Shown here: piece after piece, positions 56,699 through 64,000 of the stretch
How the letters are laid out: every line of letters begins with the position of its first letter
Position numbering within the stretch: position 1 is the first letter of the stretch
NCBI GenBank assembly: GCA_963811585.1
Contig: CAWERR010000008.1
Location: forward strand, 248,001-312,000
Direction of reading: 5' to 3'
Source: JACDHG01 sp963811585
Lineage (GTDB): Bacteria; Actinomycetota; Actinomycetes; Propionibacteriales; Nocardioidaceae
DNA length: 64,000 nucleotides
Program-made: the position numbers and the translations under genes
The notes under the pieces: generated by a model
Told to the model about the DNA's origin: nothing
Seen by the model: the letters and a program-made list of their open reading frames with translations, nothing else
Database searches by the model: none

Positions 56699-58167
56699 CG
56701 GAAGCGCCGAAGAATCTCGCGGTACTGCTCGCCGGTGGGGTCGGCACACGTGTTGGCCTCGACATTCCCAAGCAGCTCATCAAGATCGCCGGCCGGACGA
56801 TTCTCGAGCACACGTTGGCCATCCTCGACGCCCACCCGGATGTCGACGAGATCATTGTCATGATGGCGCCAGGACACCTCGACGCAGTCCGAGAGATCCT
56901 GGTCACCGGGGGCTATGCCAAGGTGACCCAGCTGCTCGAGGGCGACGAGACCCGTAACGGGACAACGCTGAAGGCCCTTGAGGCGCTCGGTGACGATGAC
57001 GTCAAGGTGCTCTTCCACGAAGCCGTTCGACCACTCCTCAGCGCCAGGATCATTACCGAGTGCTTCGAGGCGCTGGACTCCTACGATGCGGTCGACGTGG
57101 CCATCCCGTCCGCTGACACGATCATCGAAGTGACGTCGGACAACACCATCCGCAACATCCCTCCACGGGCGTCATTACGCAGAGGTCAGACGCCGCAGGC
57201 TTTCCGGGCAGCAGTGATCAAGAGGGCCTATGAGCTCGCCGGTGAGGATCCCGACTTCACAGCGACGGACGACTGCACAGTCGTGCTGCGCTACCTGCCG
57301 GACGTGCCGATCTGGGTTGTGCACGGTGACGAGCGCAACATGAAGGTCACCGAGCCCATCGACGTCTACCTGGTCGACAAGCTGTTCCAGCTGGCCAGCC
57401 AGGACCTCCCGACTCCTCGCACCGACGAGCAGTATCGCGCCGCGCTCGCGGGTAAGACGCTGGTCGTGTTCGGCGGCAGCTACGGTATCGGCGCCGACAT
57501 CGCAACCCTGGCGGAGGGGTTCGGGGCCAATGTGCACACGTTCAGCCGCTCCAGCACCCGCACGCACGTCGAGCGGCGCGACGACATCATCGCAGCAGTC
57601 ACAAGCGTGCTGGACGAGCGCGGCAGCATTGACTTCGTCGTCAACGCGGCCGCCGTGCTGCCACGAGGGGACCTCGTCGGCACCTCCGAGGAGACGATCT
57701 ACGCAGCCACGGAGATCAACTACGTGGCGCCCGTCCTGATTGCCCAGGAGCTCTTCTCGCACCTCCAGGCTAGCCGCGGCAGTTTGCTCTTCTTTACGTC
57801 CAGCTCCTACACGCGAGGGCGAGCCGGCTACAGCCTTTACACCTCAGCGAAGGCAGCCGTCGTCAATCTGACCCAGGCGCTCGCAGAGGAATGGGCGCCG
57901 TACCGCGTCAGTGTCAACTGCATCAACCCGGAGCGGACCGGGACGCCGATGAGGACGAAGGCGTTCGGCCAAGAGCCTGCCGACTCGCTTCTCGAGTCGA
58001 GGCTGGTCGCGCGAGCGTCCATCGACTTGCTGCTGTCGGAGAGCACCGGCCAGATCGTCGACCTGCGCAAGTTGGATCCGTTTGCGGCTGCCCTCGACCG
58101 GCCTGACGACAGCTTCGAGACGGCCGTCGAGGGTCTCACCCCAGAGACTCTCGATCCAATGGTCTGA
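56695..58167 (+). CDS. Bifunctional polyol-phosphate cytidylyltransferase / short-chain reductase (CDP-ribitol type)
   Basis: The N-terminal IspD/TarI-like cytidylyltransferase (about residues 8-235) has VLLAGGVGTRVGLDIPKQLI, DETRNGTTLKAL, VLFHEAVRPLLSARII and FTATDDCTVVLRY. The C-terminal SDR (about 253-470) has FGGSYGIGADIA (glycine motif 260-266), FVVNAAAVLPRGDL, LLFFTSSSYTRGRAGYSLYT and catalytic Y382-x3-K386. This is the architecture of Haemophilus Bcs1/Acs1, which reduces ribulose 5-phosphate and makes CDP-ribitol for capsule or teichoic acid. Coupled to the sulfotransferase upstream. The polymerase that would use the product is 2.3 kb downstream on the other strand. Confidence 0.88.
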   Translation: MTEAPKNLAVLLAGGVGTRVGLDIPKQLIKIAGRTILEHTLAILDAHPDVDEIIVMMAPGHLDAVREILVTGGYAKVTQLLEGDETRNGTTLKALEALGDDDVKVLFHEAVRPLLSARIITECFEALDSYDAVDVAIPSADTIIEVTSDNTIRNIPPRASLRRGQTPQAFRAAVIKRAYELAGEDPDFTATDDCTVVLRYLPDVPIWVVHGDERNMKVTEPIDVYLVDKLFQLASQDLPTPRTDEQYRAALAGKTLVVFGGSYGIGADIATLAEGFGANVHTFSRSSTRTHVERRDDIIAAVTSVLDERGSIDFVVNAAAVLPRGDLVGTSEETIYAATEINYVAPVLIAQELFSHLQASRGSLLFFTSSSYTRGRAGYSLYTSAKAAVVNLTQALAEEWAPYRVSVNCINPERTGTPMRTKAFGQEPADSLLESRLVARASIDLLLSESTGQIVDLRKLDPFAAALDRPDDSFETAVEGLTPETLDPMV

Positions 58168-58218
58168 CTATCTGTTCGCTTGCACGTCGGCCGACCGCGA
58201 TGCAGCACCCGACAGGCC

Positions 58219-58437
58219 TTACGAGCGGGCGGCAGTCAGCGCATAACCGGCGGCGACGACCGCCTCCTTGACGCGCGATTCGGCTACGGGCTGCTCGCTT
58301 GTCAGCCGCAGCCGTCCTTTCTCGAGATCGACAGCGATGTCGATGATGCCGGGGATCTTGCTGACCTCCTCGGTCACGGAGCTCACGCAGTGCCCGCACG
58401 TCATCCCTTCGACGGTGTAGGCGTTGTCGGTGGTCAT
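58219..58437 (-). CDS. Heavy-metal-associated (CopZ-like) protein
   Basis: 72-aa ferredoxin-like HMA domain with the metal-binding loop GMTCGHC at residues 11-17 (YTVEGMTCGHCVSSVTEEVS) and the usual IDIAVDLEKGRLRL strand. Cytoplasmic carrier of Cu(I) or a related soft metal. No P-type ATPase is adjacent. It is divergent from the CDF transporter gene across a 160-base gap. Confidence 0.93.
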   Translation of the reverse strand: MTTDNAYTVEGMTCGHCVSSVTEEVSKIPGIIDIAVDLEKGRLRLTSEQPVAESRVKEAVVAAGYALTAARS

Positions 58438-58598
58438 GCGTTGGTGCCCTCCTCGGCGGCGGTGCGGTAGCTACTCGTGCGTTCCGGCTGCGGCTAGCAT
58501 CGCCATATTACGATGAGATCGGCAGCACTCGATGGCGCCTCCATCGACGATGCGACGGCCTTACAAGCCGCCTCCTACCTGTTCCACAGGGGAAGGTG

Positions 58599-59516
58599 AT
58601 GGGCGAGCACCCGCACGCGCACGGCCACCATGACCTGCGTGACCATCGTGGACGACTCGCGGCGGTACTGGCTATCACCAGTGCCGTGCTTGTGGTTGAG
58701 GTCATCGGGGCGATCGTCTCTGGAAGTCTTGCGCTCCTGGCGGACGCGGGTCACATGCTCACCGACGTCGCAGGCTTGACCCTCGCCTACTTTGCGGCCG
58801 TTCTTGCACGCCGCCCCAGCTCCGACGAACGTACCTGGGGGTATCGGCGTGCCGAGGTGCTTGCAGCGGCTGCCCAAGCTGCGGTGCTCTTGGCAGTGGG
58901 TGGCTTCATCCTCGTCGAGGGTGTCCGACGGCTGTTCAGCGCCCCCGAGGTCTCTTCGGGCGCAATGCTCCTCTTCGGCAGCATCGGTCTTGTCGGCAAT
59001 GTCGTTTGCATCGCGATCTTGGTAGGCGGTCGTGGCGACAGCCTGAACACGAGGGCTGCATTCCTGGAGGTCGTGAACGACGCCTTGGGGTCGGCCGCGG
59101 TGCTGGTCGCGGCGGCCGTCATCGCCTTGACCGGTTGGCAACGCGCCGATGCAGTGGCGTCTCTTCTCATCGGGGCACTCATCATCCCGCGCACTCTCAA
59201 ACTGCTCCGCGAGAGCGTGGATGTCCTGATGGAGTCAACCCCCAAAGGCCTCGACCTGGTCGAGGTGCGTCAACGCCTACTGCGAGTGCCTCATGTCCAT
59301 GAGGTGCACGACCTACACGCAACTCAGGTGGCGAGCGGCCTACCGGTGCTGACAGCCCACGTTGTGGTGGACGACTCGTGCTTCTACGACGGGCACCTTG
59401 CCTCGATGCTCGACGTCGTGCAGCACTGCCTTGACTCCGACTTCTCGGTGGAGCACTCGACGATCCAGTTCGAAGCGATGAGCCACGCCGACCACGAGCA
59501 CGAGACCCACGCCTGA
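58599..59516 (+). CDS. Cation diffusion facilitator (CzcD-like metal efflux)
   Basis: Six membrane segments. His-rich N-terminus (GEHPHAHGHHDLRDH) and C-terminus (SHADHEHETHA). Metal site in helix 2 is LADAGHMLTD (H52, D56). In helix 5 the position that is His in Zn-type YiiP/CzcD is glutamate: RAAFLEVVNDALGS (E157, D161). A C-terminal cytoplasmic domain has VPHVHEVHDLHATQVASGLP. It exports Zn, Co, Cd or Mn in exchange for protons; the E/D site leaves the metal open. The ATG is chosen because GGGGAAGG is correctly spaced from it and not from a GTG one codon earlier. A CGATGG/CCATCG hairpin lies 50 bases upstream. Confidence 0.92.
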   Translation: MGEHPHAHGHHDLRDHRGRLAAVLAITSAVLVVEVIGAIVSGSLALLADAGHMLTDVAGLTLAYFAAVLARRPSSDERTWGYRRAEVLAAAAQAAVLLAVGGFILVEGVRRLFSAPEVSSGAMLLFGSIGLVGNVVCIAILVGGRGDSLNTRAAFLEVVNDALGSAAVLVAAAVIALTGWQRADAVASLLIGALIIPRTLKLLRESVDVLMESTPKGLDLVEVRQRLLRVPHVHEVHDLHATQVASGLPVLTAHVVVDDSCFYDGHLASMLDVVQHCLDSDFSVEHSTIQFEAMSHADHEHETHA

Positions 59517-59558
59517 TTCGCACCGTCTACACGAGGAACCGGGCCTTGGGTTGCGAGG

Positions 59559-60326
59559 TTATCCCAGGGTCCCGCCGACCAGCTGGCCGAACCCATAGGT
59601 GGCGGCAGCGGCGAGGAAACCGACCAGGGTCTGGCGTATGCCGCCGTACCATGCTGGTCGCGCGGTCATCTTGGCCACGACGGCACCGGCAACGAACAAC
59701 CCCAGGAGGCTGACAGCGCCGGCAGCCAGGATCGACTCGTAGCCGAGCAGGAAGGTGAGAAGAGGGATGACAGCGCCTACCGTGAACGCGAGGAAAGACG
59801 CCGAGGCCGCAAGGTACGGCGACGGCAGGTCGTCGGGGTCGACCCCCATCTCGTAGCGGACGTGAGTTCGCCACAGGGCATCGGGGTCGCTGCCCATCTC
59901 GGCTGCCGCCTGCTCGGCGGTCTTCTCGCTGAGGCCTTGCCCGATCAGGGTGCGCACGAGCTCGTCGTGTTCTTCCTCGGGGTTGACGGCGAGCTCTCGT
60001 TGCTCGGTGGCGATTTCGGCCCGCGTCAGCTCCTCCTGGGATGCCACTGAGACGTATTCACCGGCGGCCATGGAGCACGCGCCGGCGGCTAACCCGGCGA
60101 GGCCGGTCAACAGCACCGCAGAGCGGCCAGCGCCCCCACCGGCGACCCCGGCAACCAGAGCGAAGTTTGAGACGAGCCCGTCCATCGCACCGAAAACAGC
60201 GGGCCGAAGCCAGCCCCCGGACACGTCGCGGTGGTGGTGGTGCGCTTCGGCGGCCTGGGTGAGCGGGGGCTGTGTCTCAGCACCGGTCTGCCCCGGTGCG
60301 TCACTGCCGACGTCAATTCCAGCCAT
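59559..60326 (-). CDS. VIT1/CCC1-family Fe/Mn transporter
   Basis: 255 aa with FGAMDGLVSNFALVAGVAGG (family signature in helix 1), AGACSMAAGEYVSVASQEEL (metal-binding helix 2), a cytoplasmic acidic metal-binding loop (AVNPEEEHDELVRTLIGQGL), and closing helices FLAFTVGAVIPLLTFLLGYE and AAAATYGFGQLVGG. The His-rich N-terminus (AEAHHHHRD) is a plausible metal sink. Moves Fe(II) or Mn(II) out of the cytoplasm. Convergent with the CDF gene. A DtxR-like site is found just upstream. Confidence 0.93.
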   Translation of the reverse strand: MAGIDVGSDAPGQTGAETQPPLTQAAEAHHHHRDVSGGWLRPAVFGAMDGLVSNFALVAGVAGGGAGRSAVLLTGLAGLAAGACSMAAGEYVSVASQEELTRAEIATEQRELAVNPEEEHDELVRTLIGQGLSEKTAEQAAAEMGSDPDALWRTHVRYEMGVDPDDLPSPYLAASASFLAFTVGAVIPLLTFLLGYESILAAGAVSLLGLFVAGAVVAKMTARPAWYGGIRQTLVGFLAAAATYGFGQLVGGTLG

Positions 60327-60362
60327 AGCTCAAGAATACTAAGAATACGAAGAGAGATCTAG

Positions 60363-60381
60363 TGAGGGAAGGCTCTCCTAA
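60363..60381. promoter_or_regulatory. DtxR/IdeR-like iron box upstream of the VIT gene
   Basis: TGAGGGAAGGCTCTCCTAA matches the actinobacterial iron-box consensus TTAGGTTAGGCTAACCTAA at 14 of 19 positions. It lies 37 bases before the VIT start codon in an AT-rich intergenic region. Metal-dependent control by an IdeR- or MntR-type regulator is inferred; no such gene is in the window. Confidence 0.4.
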
Positions 60382-60399
60382 GCGGTCCATGGCTGATTC

Positions 60400-60420
60400 A
60401 AAAAGGCGGCAATAATGCCA
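60400..60420 (-). terminator. Weak intrinsic terminator candidate after the large polymerase gene
   Basis: Read on the minus strand, GGCATTATTGCC folds into a four-base stem with a four-base loop and is followed by GCCTTTTTG. It lies about 65 bases past the stop of the polymerase gene. The stem is short, so support is modest. Confidence 0.3.
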
Positions 60421-60482
60421 AATGTAAATGACTTTGTTTTACCCCGCTAGTGCCTGTCTCATTGGATGACTTCACTTTGTGG

Positions 60483-63400
60483 TCAGCCGGCAGGTGGCGC
60501 ATCTCCGCGCGGTACGAACACAGCATCGACCAACCGGGCTGACGCTCGGCCGTCCTCAAGGTCTAGGTAGTCCCTCCGGAACTGTTCGTATGCCGCCTTG
60601 TAGTCCCGAACGACACCGTCAAGGTCTAGGAGGGCGTCTGCGACTTCAGCCGTCGTCTTGAGAAGTGGGCCTGGCGCGGTGGGTTCGTAGTCGATGAGCC
60701 AGCCGCGACTTTCGCGATAGAGCTCCACGTCGGGAACGAGGAACAACATCGGCTTACCGGTCACCCCGAAGTCGAACCGCAGCGACGAGTAGTCCAGCAC
60801 CGCTACGTCAGCAGCGAGGTAGAGGTCCGCAGGCTCCGGATAGTCCGTGACATCGAGGATGCGAGCGCCAGAGTGGGGTCGTTGTGGAGTCCGGGCGTTG
60901 AACGCGTGGCCTCGGATAAGAATCACGGTGGACTCACCGAGCTGCCGCGACAGAGCCTCGGTATCGAGGAAATCCACGATGGGAGCCGTGTGGTCGTCGA
61001 CCGACAGGTAGTCGCGGAACGTCGGTGCGTACAAGACCACCTTTTGGTCCTCGCCGATCCCAAGATGCTCGCGCACGGAGGTGCGGATGTCAGGTGCCTC
61101 GGCGGAGACCAGGATGTCGTTGCGCGGGTAGCCGATCTCCAGCACCGGGCCGTCGTACCGGAAGTCGCGCGTCAGCAACGGTGTCGCGTACCGAGCAGGT
61201 GAGACGAGAAAGTCCCACTCGGCGGCGCGCTCGTCCATTGACCTGATTTTCGTGTCGCTGAATGCCATCCGGCCCCAATGGGGGGCGCCCATCACTTTGA
61301 ACGGATATCCGTGAAACGTTTGGACGATGACCTGGCCGGGCGGTTTCTTGTGGAATGCCGGCTGATACATGTTCTCGATTAGGTATTTCGACGTTCGCAG
61401 TGCACGGAACCAGTCCGGGCTGTTCTTGACGACGGCAATGCCACCTTCTGGTACGACGACGGAGTGATCGCGGACGACCCAGCTGATGACGATGTCAGCA
61501 CCGCGCCGACGCAGCTCGTCGTGCACGGCGGCGCCGTTGCATCCGGCGATCTCTCCGAAGTTGGTCTCGATCAGCACGCCATCGAGGCGCTCCGGGCTGA
61601 CGTCGGCCCAGGTGCGCTCGAGCACGCCAGCCCGGTATCGCCCTCGCGACTCGGCGCCGATCGGGGTGATGAGGTTGGCTTGGAGCGCACCGTCGAAAGC
61701 TCGCACAAGCGTGAGGGCAAGAGCGCCATGCTCGAAGAACTTCGGCAGCGTGGACATCAGCTGCGAGCCGACAAGCACATTCCCGGCGATTTCTTCGCCC
61801 GTCGGGAGGCTCAGCAGGAACTCGACGGTGAAAGCCGTGGCCGGCAACGGGTGGGACCCGAAGCGCCCGACATCGTGGACGAGCGGGAGGACGGCTTCGA
61901 AAGCTCCGTCGTCTACAGCCACGACTGTCGACACCGAGGTTGTTCGCCGCGAATCGAAGCGAAGGGACAGCTGGCCCGACGTCGCCCCCGACACGTGGCC
62001 AATTATCAAAGCGTTGTTGTCCACTACCGTCATCTGATCGAACTCGACCGATGTCTGCCCCACTGACACGACGACGGCGCCTCGATGAGACTGCTTGACG
62101 ACAAGCGTGGTCTCACCCTGTTTCCCGGTGACGCGGTCGATGCTGCCCGCCAGCGGTGTCACCAGCGCGACGGCGCCGCTCGCCAGTTTGGCCCGAAGGG
62201 ACCAGACGGTGGCTGTTGCAGGCTCGCGCGGAGGCGTGGTCGGCACCGCGACGCTGAACTCGACGTCGCCTGACGCGGTGTCGGTGACGGGGGACGGATG
62301 GGCATGGCCGGTGTCTACGTCGACGAGGCGCAACGACTCGATCTTGTCGCCGTCTCCACGGAGCCGTCCCGACAGCGTCGCCCCGTCCAGGCGCAAGTCT
62401 TCCGCCGTGACACGCCGAGGCAGGTAGAGCAGCCGGTAGGTCCGCTCGTCCCCGAGGTCAGAGCGATGGACGAAGCCGCCATCATGCTGAAGCGGTGGTA
62501 GCTGACCCGCCGACCCGCCGGGGTGCACCGTTGTGACCGCGATCGTCCTGGACAACGGGCCCGTCTCGACGCGCACGTGGACAGACAGCGAGTCACCAGG
62601 ACCCAGCGAACGCCGGGCAAGCATGTCGTGAACCGGGAGCTCGGCTGCGAAGGCGGCGCCGTCGTAGGAAGCCCAGGTGTCATCGGACGGAGGAAGTGGC
62701 GTGCGTTCGTCGGTCGCAGATGCCACCACCTCTCGCCTCTCTCCGGTCTTGTCGTCGACGAGGGCCAGCGTGATCTTGGTTTCCTCGTCGGCCAGGTCCA
62801 CGAACTGGAAGAACGCCCACCCGTGCACGAGCAGGTCGCCCGCAGGAGTCCACTCCGCGCGGTCGAGGCGATGGACGAGGGGGATCTGTTCGACCGACTG
62901 TCGATATGCGTCAGCCGGGATGTCGAGGTCGTCCTCGTCGAAGGTAGGCAGCTTGAAAAGCAACCCTTCGGGCGTGAGCTCCGTCGGGACCTTCTGCAGC
63001 AGGTACCCGTTGGCCCAACGATAGAAGGAGAACTTGTCCCGCAAGCCACGCCGGACGAGCTCGACTGCGACCCGGTTGTGCGGTTCGACCTCGTGTAGGA
63101 CGGCGTCCGAAGTCCCCTCAGTCAGTCGTGAGACCGCTGCCTGTATCTCCGCCCAGTACACGTCGTCGCTGACCGAACGGCTTCGCAGATACCAGTGAAA
63201 ATGGCTGTTCCACAACGTCGCCAGCCAGGCGTCGTACACGCTGGCCGGAGCTTCGGTGGACAGGACGTCGTGGCTGATTTCCCAGGCGGCAATTCGGTCG
63301 CGAAGATCGCTCAGTGAGTGGGTCTGCTGGCTGATCGAGCTGAGGTCGCCGCGCTGCCGCCACAGATACGTGGTGGTCGTCAGGACATCGATAGCCTTCG

Positions 63401-64000
63401 CGCGGCAATACAACTGCGTGACGAGCGGTTGGTCCTCGTACGAGACACCCTCGCGAAACGACAGGCCGCTTTCCCGCCAGAAGGCTGCGCTGAACAACTT
63501 GCCGCAGCTGTAGTTGTTGCGAACGATGCCCGGCAGGTCGGTGACGGAGATGCCGAGACGATCGGTTCCGTGCAAGCTTTGAGCCCAGTCGGGACGCCAG
63601 CGTCGGTTTGCATTGAAGCGCACCAAGACACCCACGACGATGTCCGACCCGGTGTTCGCGGCCGCCGCGACCATCCGCGAGATGGCACGAGGCGGCAGTA
63701 TGTCGTCGGAGTCAAGGAACGTCAGGTAGTCGCCGGTTGCACGCTCGACACCTGCGTTTCGGGCCGCCCCGAGGCCGGCGTTCGTCTGGCTGACAACCCG
63801 AATCCGGTCATCTTCGGCCGCATGCCGCTCGGCTATCGCCGCCGATCCGTCGGATGATCCATCGTCGATAACGAGGATCTCCAGATTTCGGTGGAACTGG
63901 TCTCGGATGCTGTCCAAGCACTCGTCGAGGTAGCTCTCGACGTTGTAGACGGGGACGATGACGCTGATCTTCAGCGAACCCGCAGCGTGCTCTGCTCGGT
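60483..64000 (-). CDS. Large GT2 glycosyltransferase fused to CDP-glycerol/ribitol polymerase (5' end outside window)
   Basis: The frame stays open to the window edge. The first visible residues read SLKISVIVPVYNVESYLDEC, the start of a GT-A family-2 domain (LEILVIDDGSSDGSAAIAER, DYLTFLDSDDILPPRAISRM), which covers about the first 330 visible residues. A central beta-rich region of about 400 residues follows. The C-terminal 380 residues are a CDP-glycerol glycerophosphotransferase-type domain: FHKKPPGQVIVQTFHGYPFK, VVLYAPTFRDYL, STVILIRGHAFNAR, LAADVAVLDYSSLRFDFGVT, GKPMLFLVPDVELY. Such proteins build polyol-phosphate wall polymers (TagF/TarL type). The N-terminal GT2 could add sugar to the polymer. 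With the CDP-polyol synthase nearby, a ribitol-phosphate polymer is the best guess. Confidence 0.88.
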   Translation of the reverse strand, partial: RAEHAAGSLKISVIVPVYNVESYLDECLDSIRDQFHRNLEILVIDDGSSDGSAAIAERHAAEDDRIRVVSQTNAGLGAARNAGVERATGDYLTFLDSDDILPPRAISRMVAAAANTGSDIVVGVLVRFNANRRWRPDWAQSLHGTDRLGISVTDLPGIVRNNYSCGKLFSAAFWRESGLSFREGVSYEDQPLVTQLYCRAKAIDVLTTTTYLWRQRGDLSSISQQTHSLSDLRDRIAAWEISHDVLSTEAPASVYDAWLATLWNSHFHWYLRSRSVSDDVYWAEIQAAVSRLTEGTSDAVLHEVEPHNRVAVELVRRGLRDKFSFYRWANGYLLQKVPTELTPEGLLFKLPTFDEDDLDIPADAYRQSVEQIPLVHRLDRAEWTPAGDLLVHGWAFFQFVDLADEETKITLALVDDKTGERREVVASATDERTPLPPSDDTWASYDGAAFAAELPVHDMLARRSLGPGDSLSVHVRVETGPLSRTIAVTTVHPGGSAGQLPPLQHDGGFVHRSDLGDERTYRLLYLPRRVTAEDLRLDGATLSGRLRGDGDKIESLRLVDVDTGHAHPSPVTDTASGDVEFSVAVPTTPPREPATATVWSLRAKLASGAVALVTPLAGSIDRVTGKQGETTLVVKQSHRGAVVVSVGQTSVEFDQMTVVDNNALIIGHVSGATSGQLSLRFDSRRTTSVSTVVAVDDGAFEAVLPLVHDVGRFGSHPLPATAFTVEFLLSLPTGEEIAGNVLVGSQLMSTLPKFFEHGALALTLVRAFDGALQANLITPIGAESRGRYRAGVLERTWADVSPERLDGVLIETNFGEIAGCNGAAVHDELRRRGADIVISWVVRDHSVVVPEGGIAVVKNSPDWFRALRTSKYLIENMYQPAFHKKPPGQVIVQTFHGYPFKVMGAPHWGRMAFSDTKIRSMDERAAEWDFLVSPARYATPLLTRDFRYDGPVLEIGYPRNDILVSAEAPDIRTSVREHLGIGEDQKVVLYAPTFRDYLSVDDHTAPIVDFLDTEALSRQLGESTVILIRGHAFNARTPQRPHSGARILDVTDYPEPADLYLAADVAVLDYSSLRFDFGVTGKPMLFLVPDVELYRESRGWLIDYEPTAPGPLLKTTAEVADALLDLDGVVRDYKAAYEQFRRDYLDLEDGRASARLVDAVFVPRGDAPPAG

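Overview
This window comes from a high-GC actinobacterial chromosome, most likely a member of the Nocardioidaceae or a close relative. The reasons are a GlfT2-type galactofuranosyltransferase, an F420-type luciferase-like oxidoreductase, a GAF-ANTAR regulator, a 13E12-type HNH protein, dispersed GGTCTCGACAAGCTCGACC palindromes, an MFS-thymidylate kinase fusion, and two gene blocks syntenic with mycobacteria (topA..holB, and ppa-dacB-DUF2342-tilS-hpt-ftsH-folE-folP-folB-folK-DUF3180). The genus assignment is inference. No phage, plasmid, CRISPR or insertion sequence was found.

Layout. 0-3.5 kb: two sulfotransferase-like genes divergent from glfT2 (cell-wall galactan). 3.6-9.5 kb: DNA replication genes topA, a fused MFS/dTMP kinase and holB. 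9.7-12.4 kb: a TAP-type exported peptidase and a pirin, both with reading-frame breaks, separated by a 22-bp direct-repeat cluster, then tRNA-Thr(CGT). 12.6-17.5 kb: a PaaK-like adenylate-forming enzyme, a metallo-beta-lactamase-fold hydrolase, a LuxR HTH remnant, a small acidic protein behind a SigB-like promoter, an F420-type oxidoreductase and GAF-ANTAR. 18-22.8 kb: a secreted metzincin-like protease, then a LacI regulator overlapping a Tat-exported glycoamylase-family protein. 22.9-28 kb: a 22-residue-repeat acidic protein, lpdA, a TIGR02611 membrane protein and pyruvate phosphate dikinase. 28-32.5 kb: a 13E12/HNH gene surrounded and invaded by palindromic repeats, a GNAT, an N-acetylmuramoyl-alanine amidase and a lipoprotein. 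32.6-35.6 kb: a YkoEDC-type ECF transporter behind a TPP riboswitch. 35.7-38.7 kb: PAP2, enoyl-CoA hydratase and VOC proteins. 38.7-51.7 kb: an NlpC/P60 wall hydrolase behind a leader ending in an intrinsic terminator, then the conserved ppa-to-folate block. 51.8-55.5 kb: an OpuC-type osmoprotectant ABC transporter. 55.5-64 kb: a third sulfotransferase, a bifunctional cytidylyltransferase/SDR, a metal-handling insert (HMA protein, CDF, VIT) and a very large GT2/CDP-glycerol-type polymerase running off the end. Together these last genes suggest a polyol-phosphate (ribitol-type) wall polymer.

Sequence quality is uneven and dominates interpretation. From about 33.3 to 53.9 kb, and more sparsely at 10-12.4 kb and 23.2-26.5 kb, nearly every gene is broken by single-base indels, mostly insertions, although each is otherwise a normal housekeeping gene in conserved order. 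The rest of the window has long intact frames. I read these as uncorrected sequencing errors, and I give each affected gene its whole extent rather than calling fragments; their exact ends are approximate.

The items most worth following up are the MFS-Tmk fusion, the attenuator-like leader of the NlpC/P60 gene, the two related 22-bp repeat clusters, the palindrome invasion of the HNH gene, the SigB-like promoter of the small acidic protein, and the CDP-polyol/polymerase cluster.
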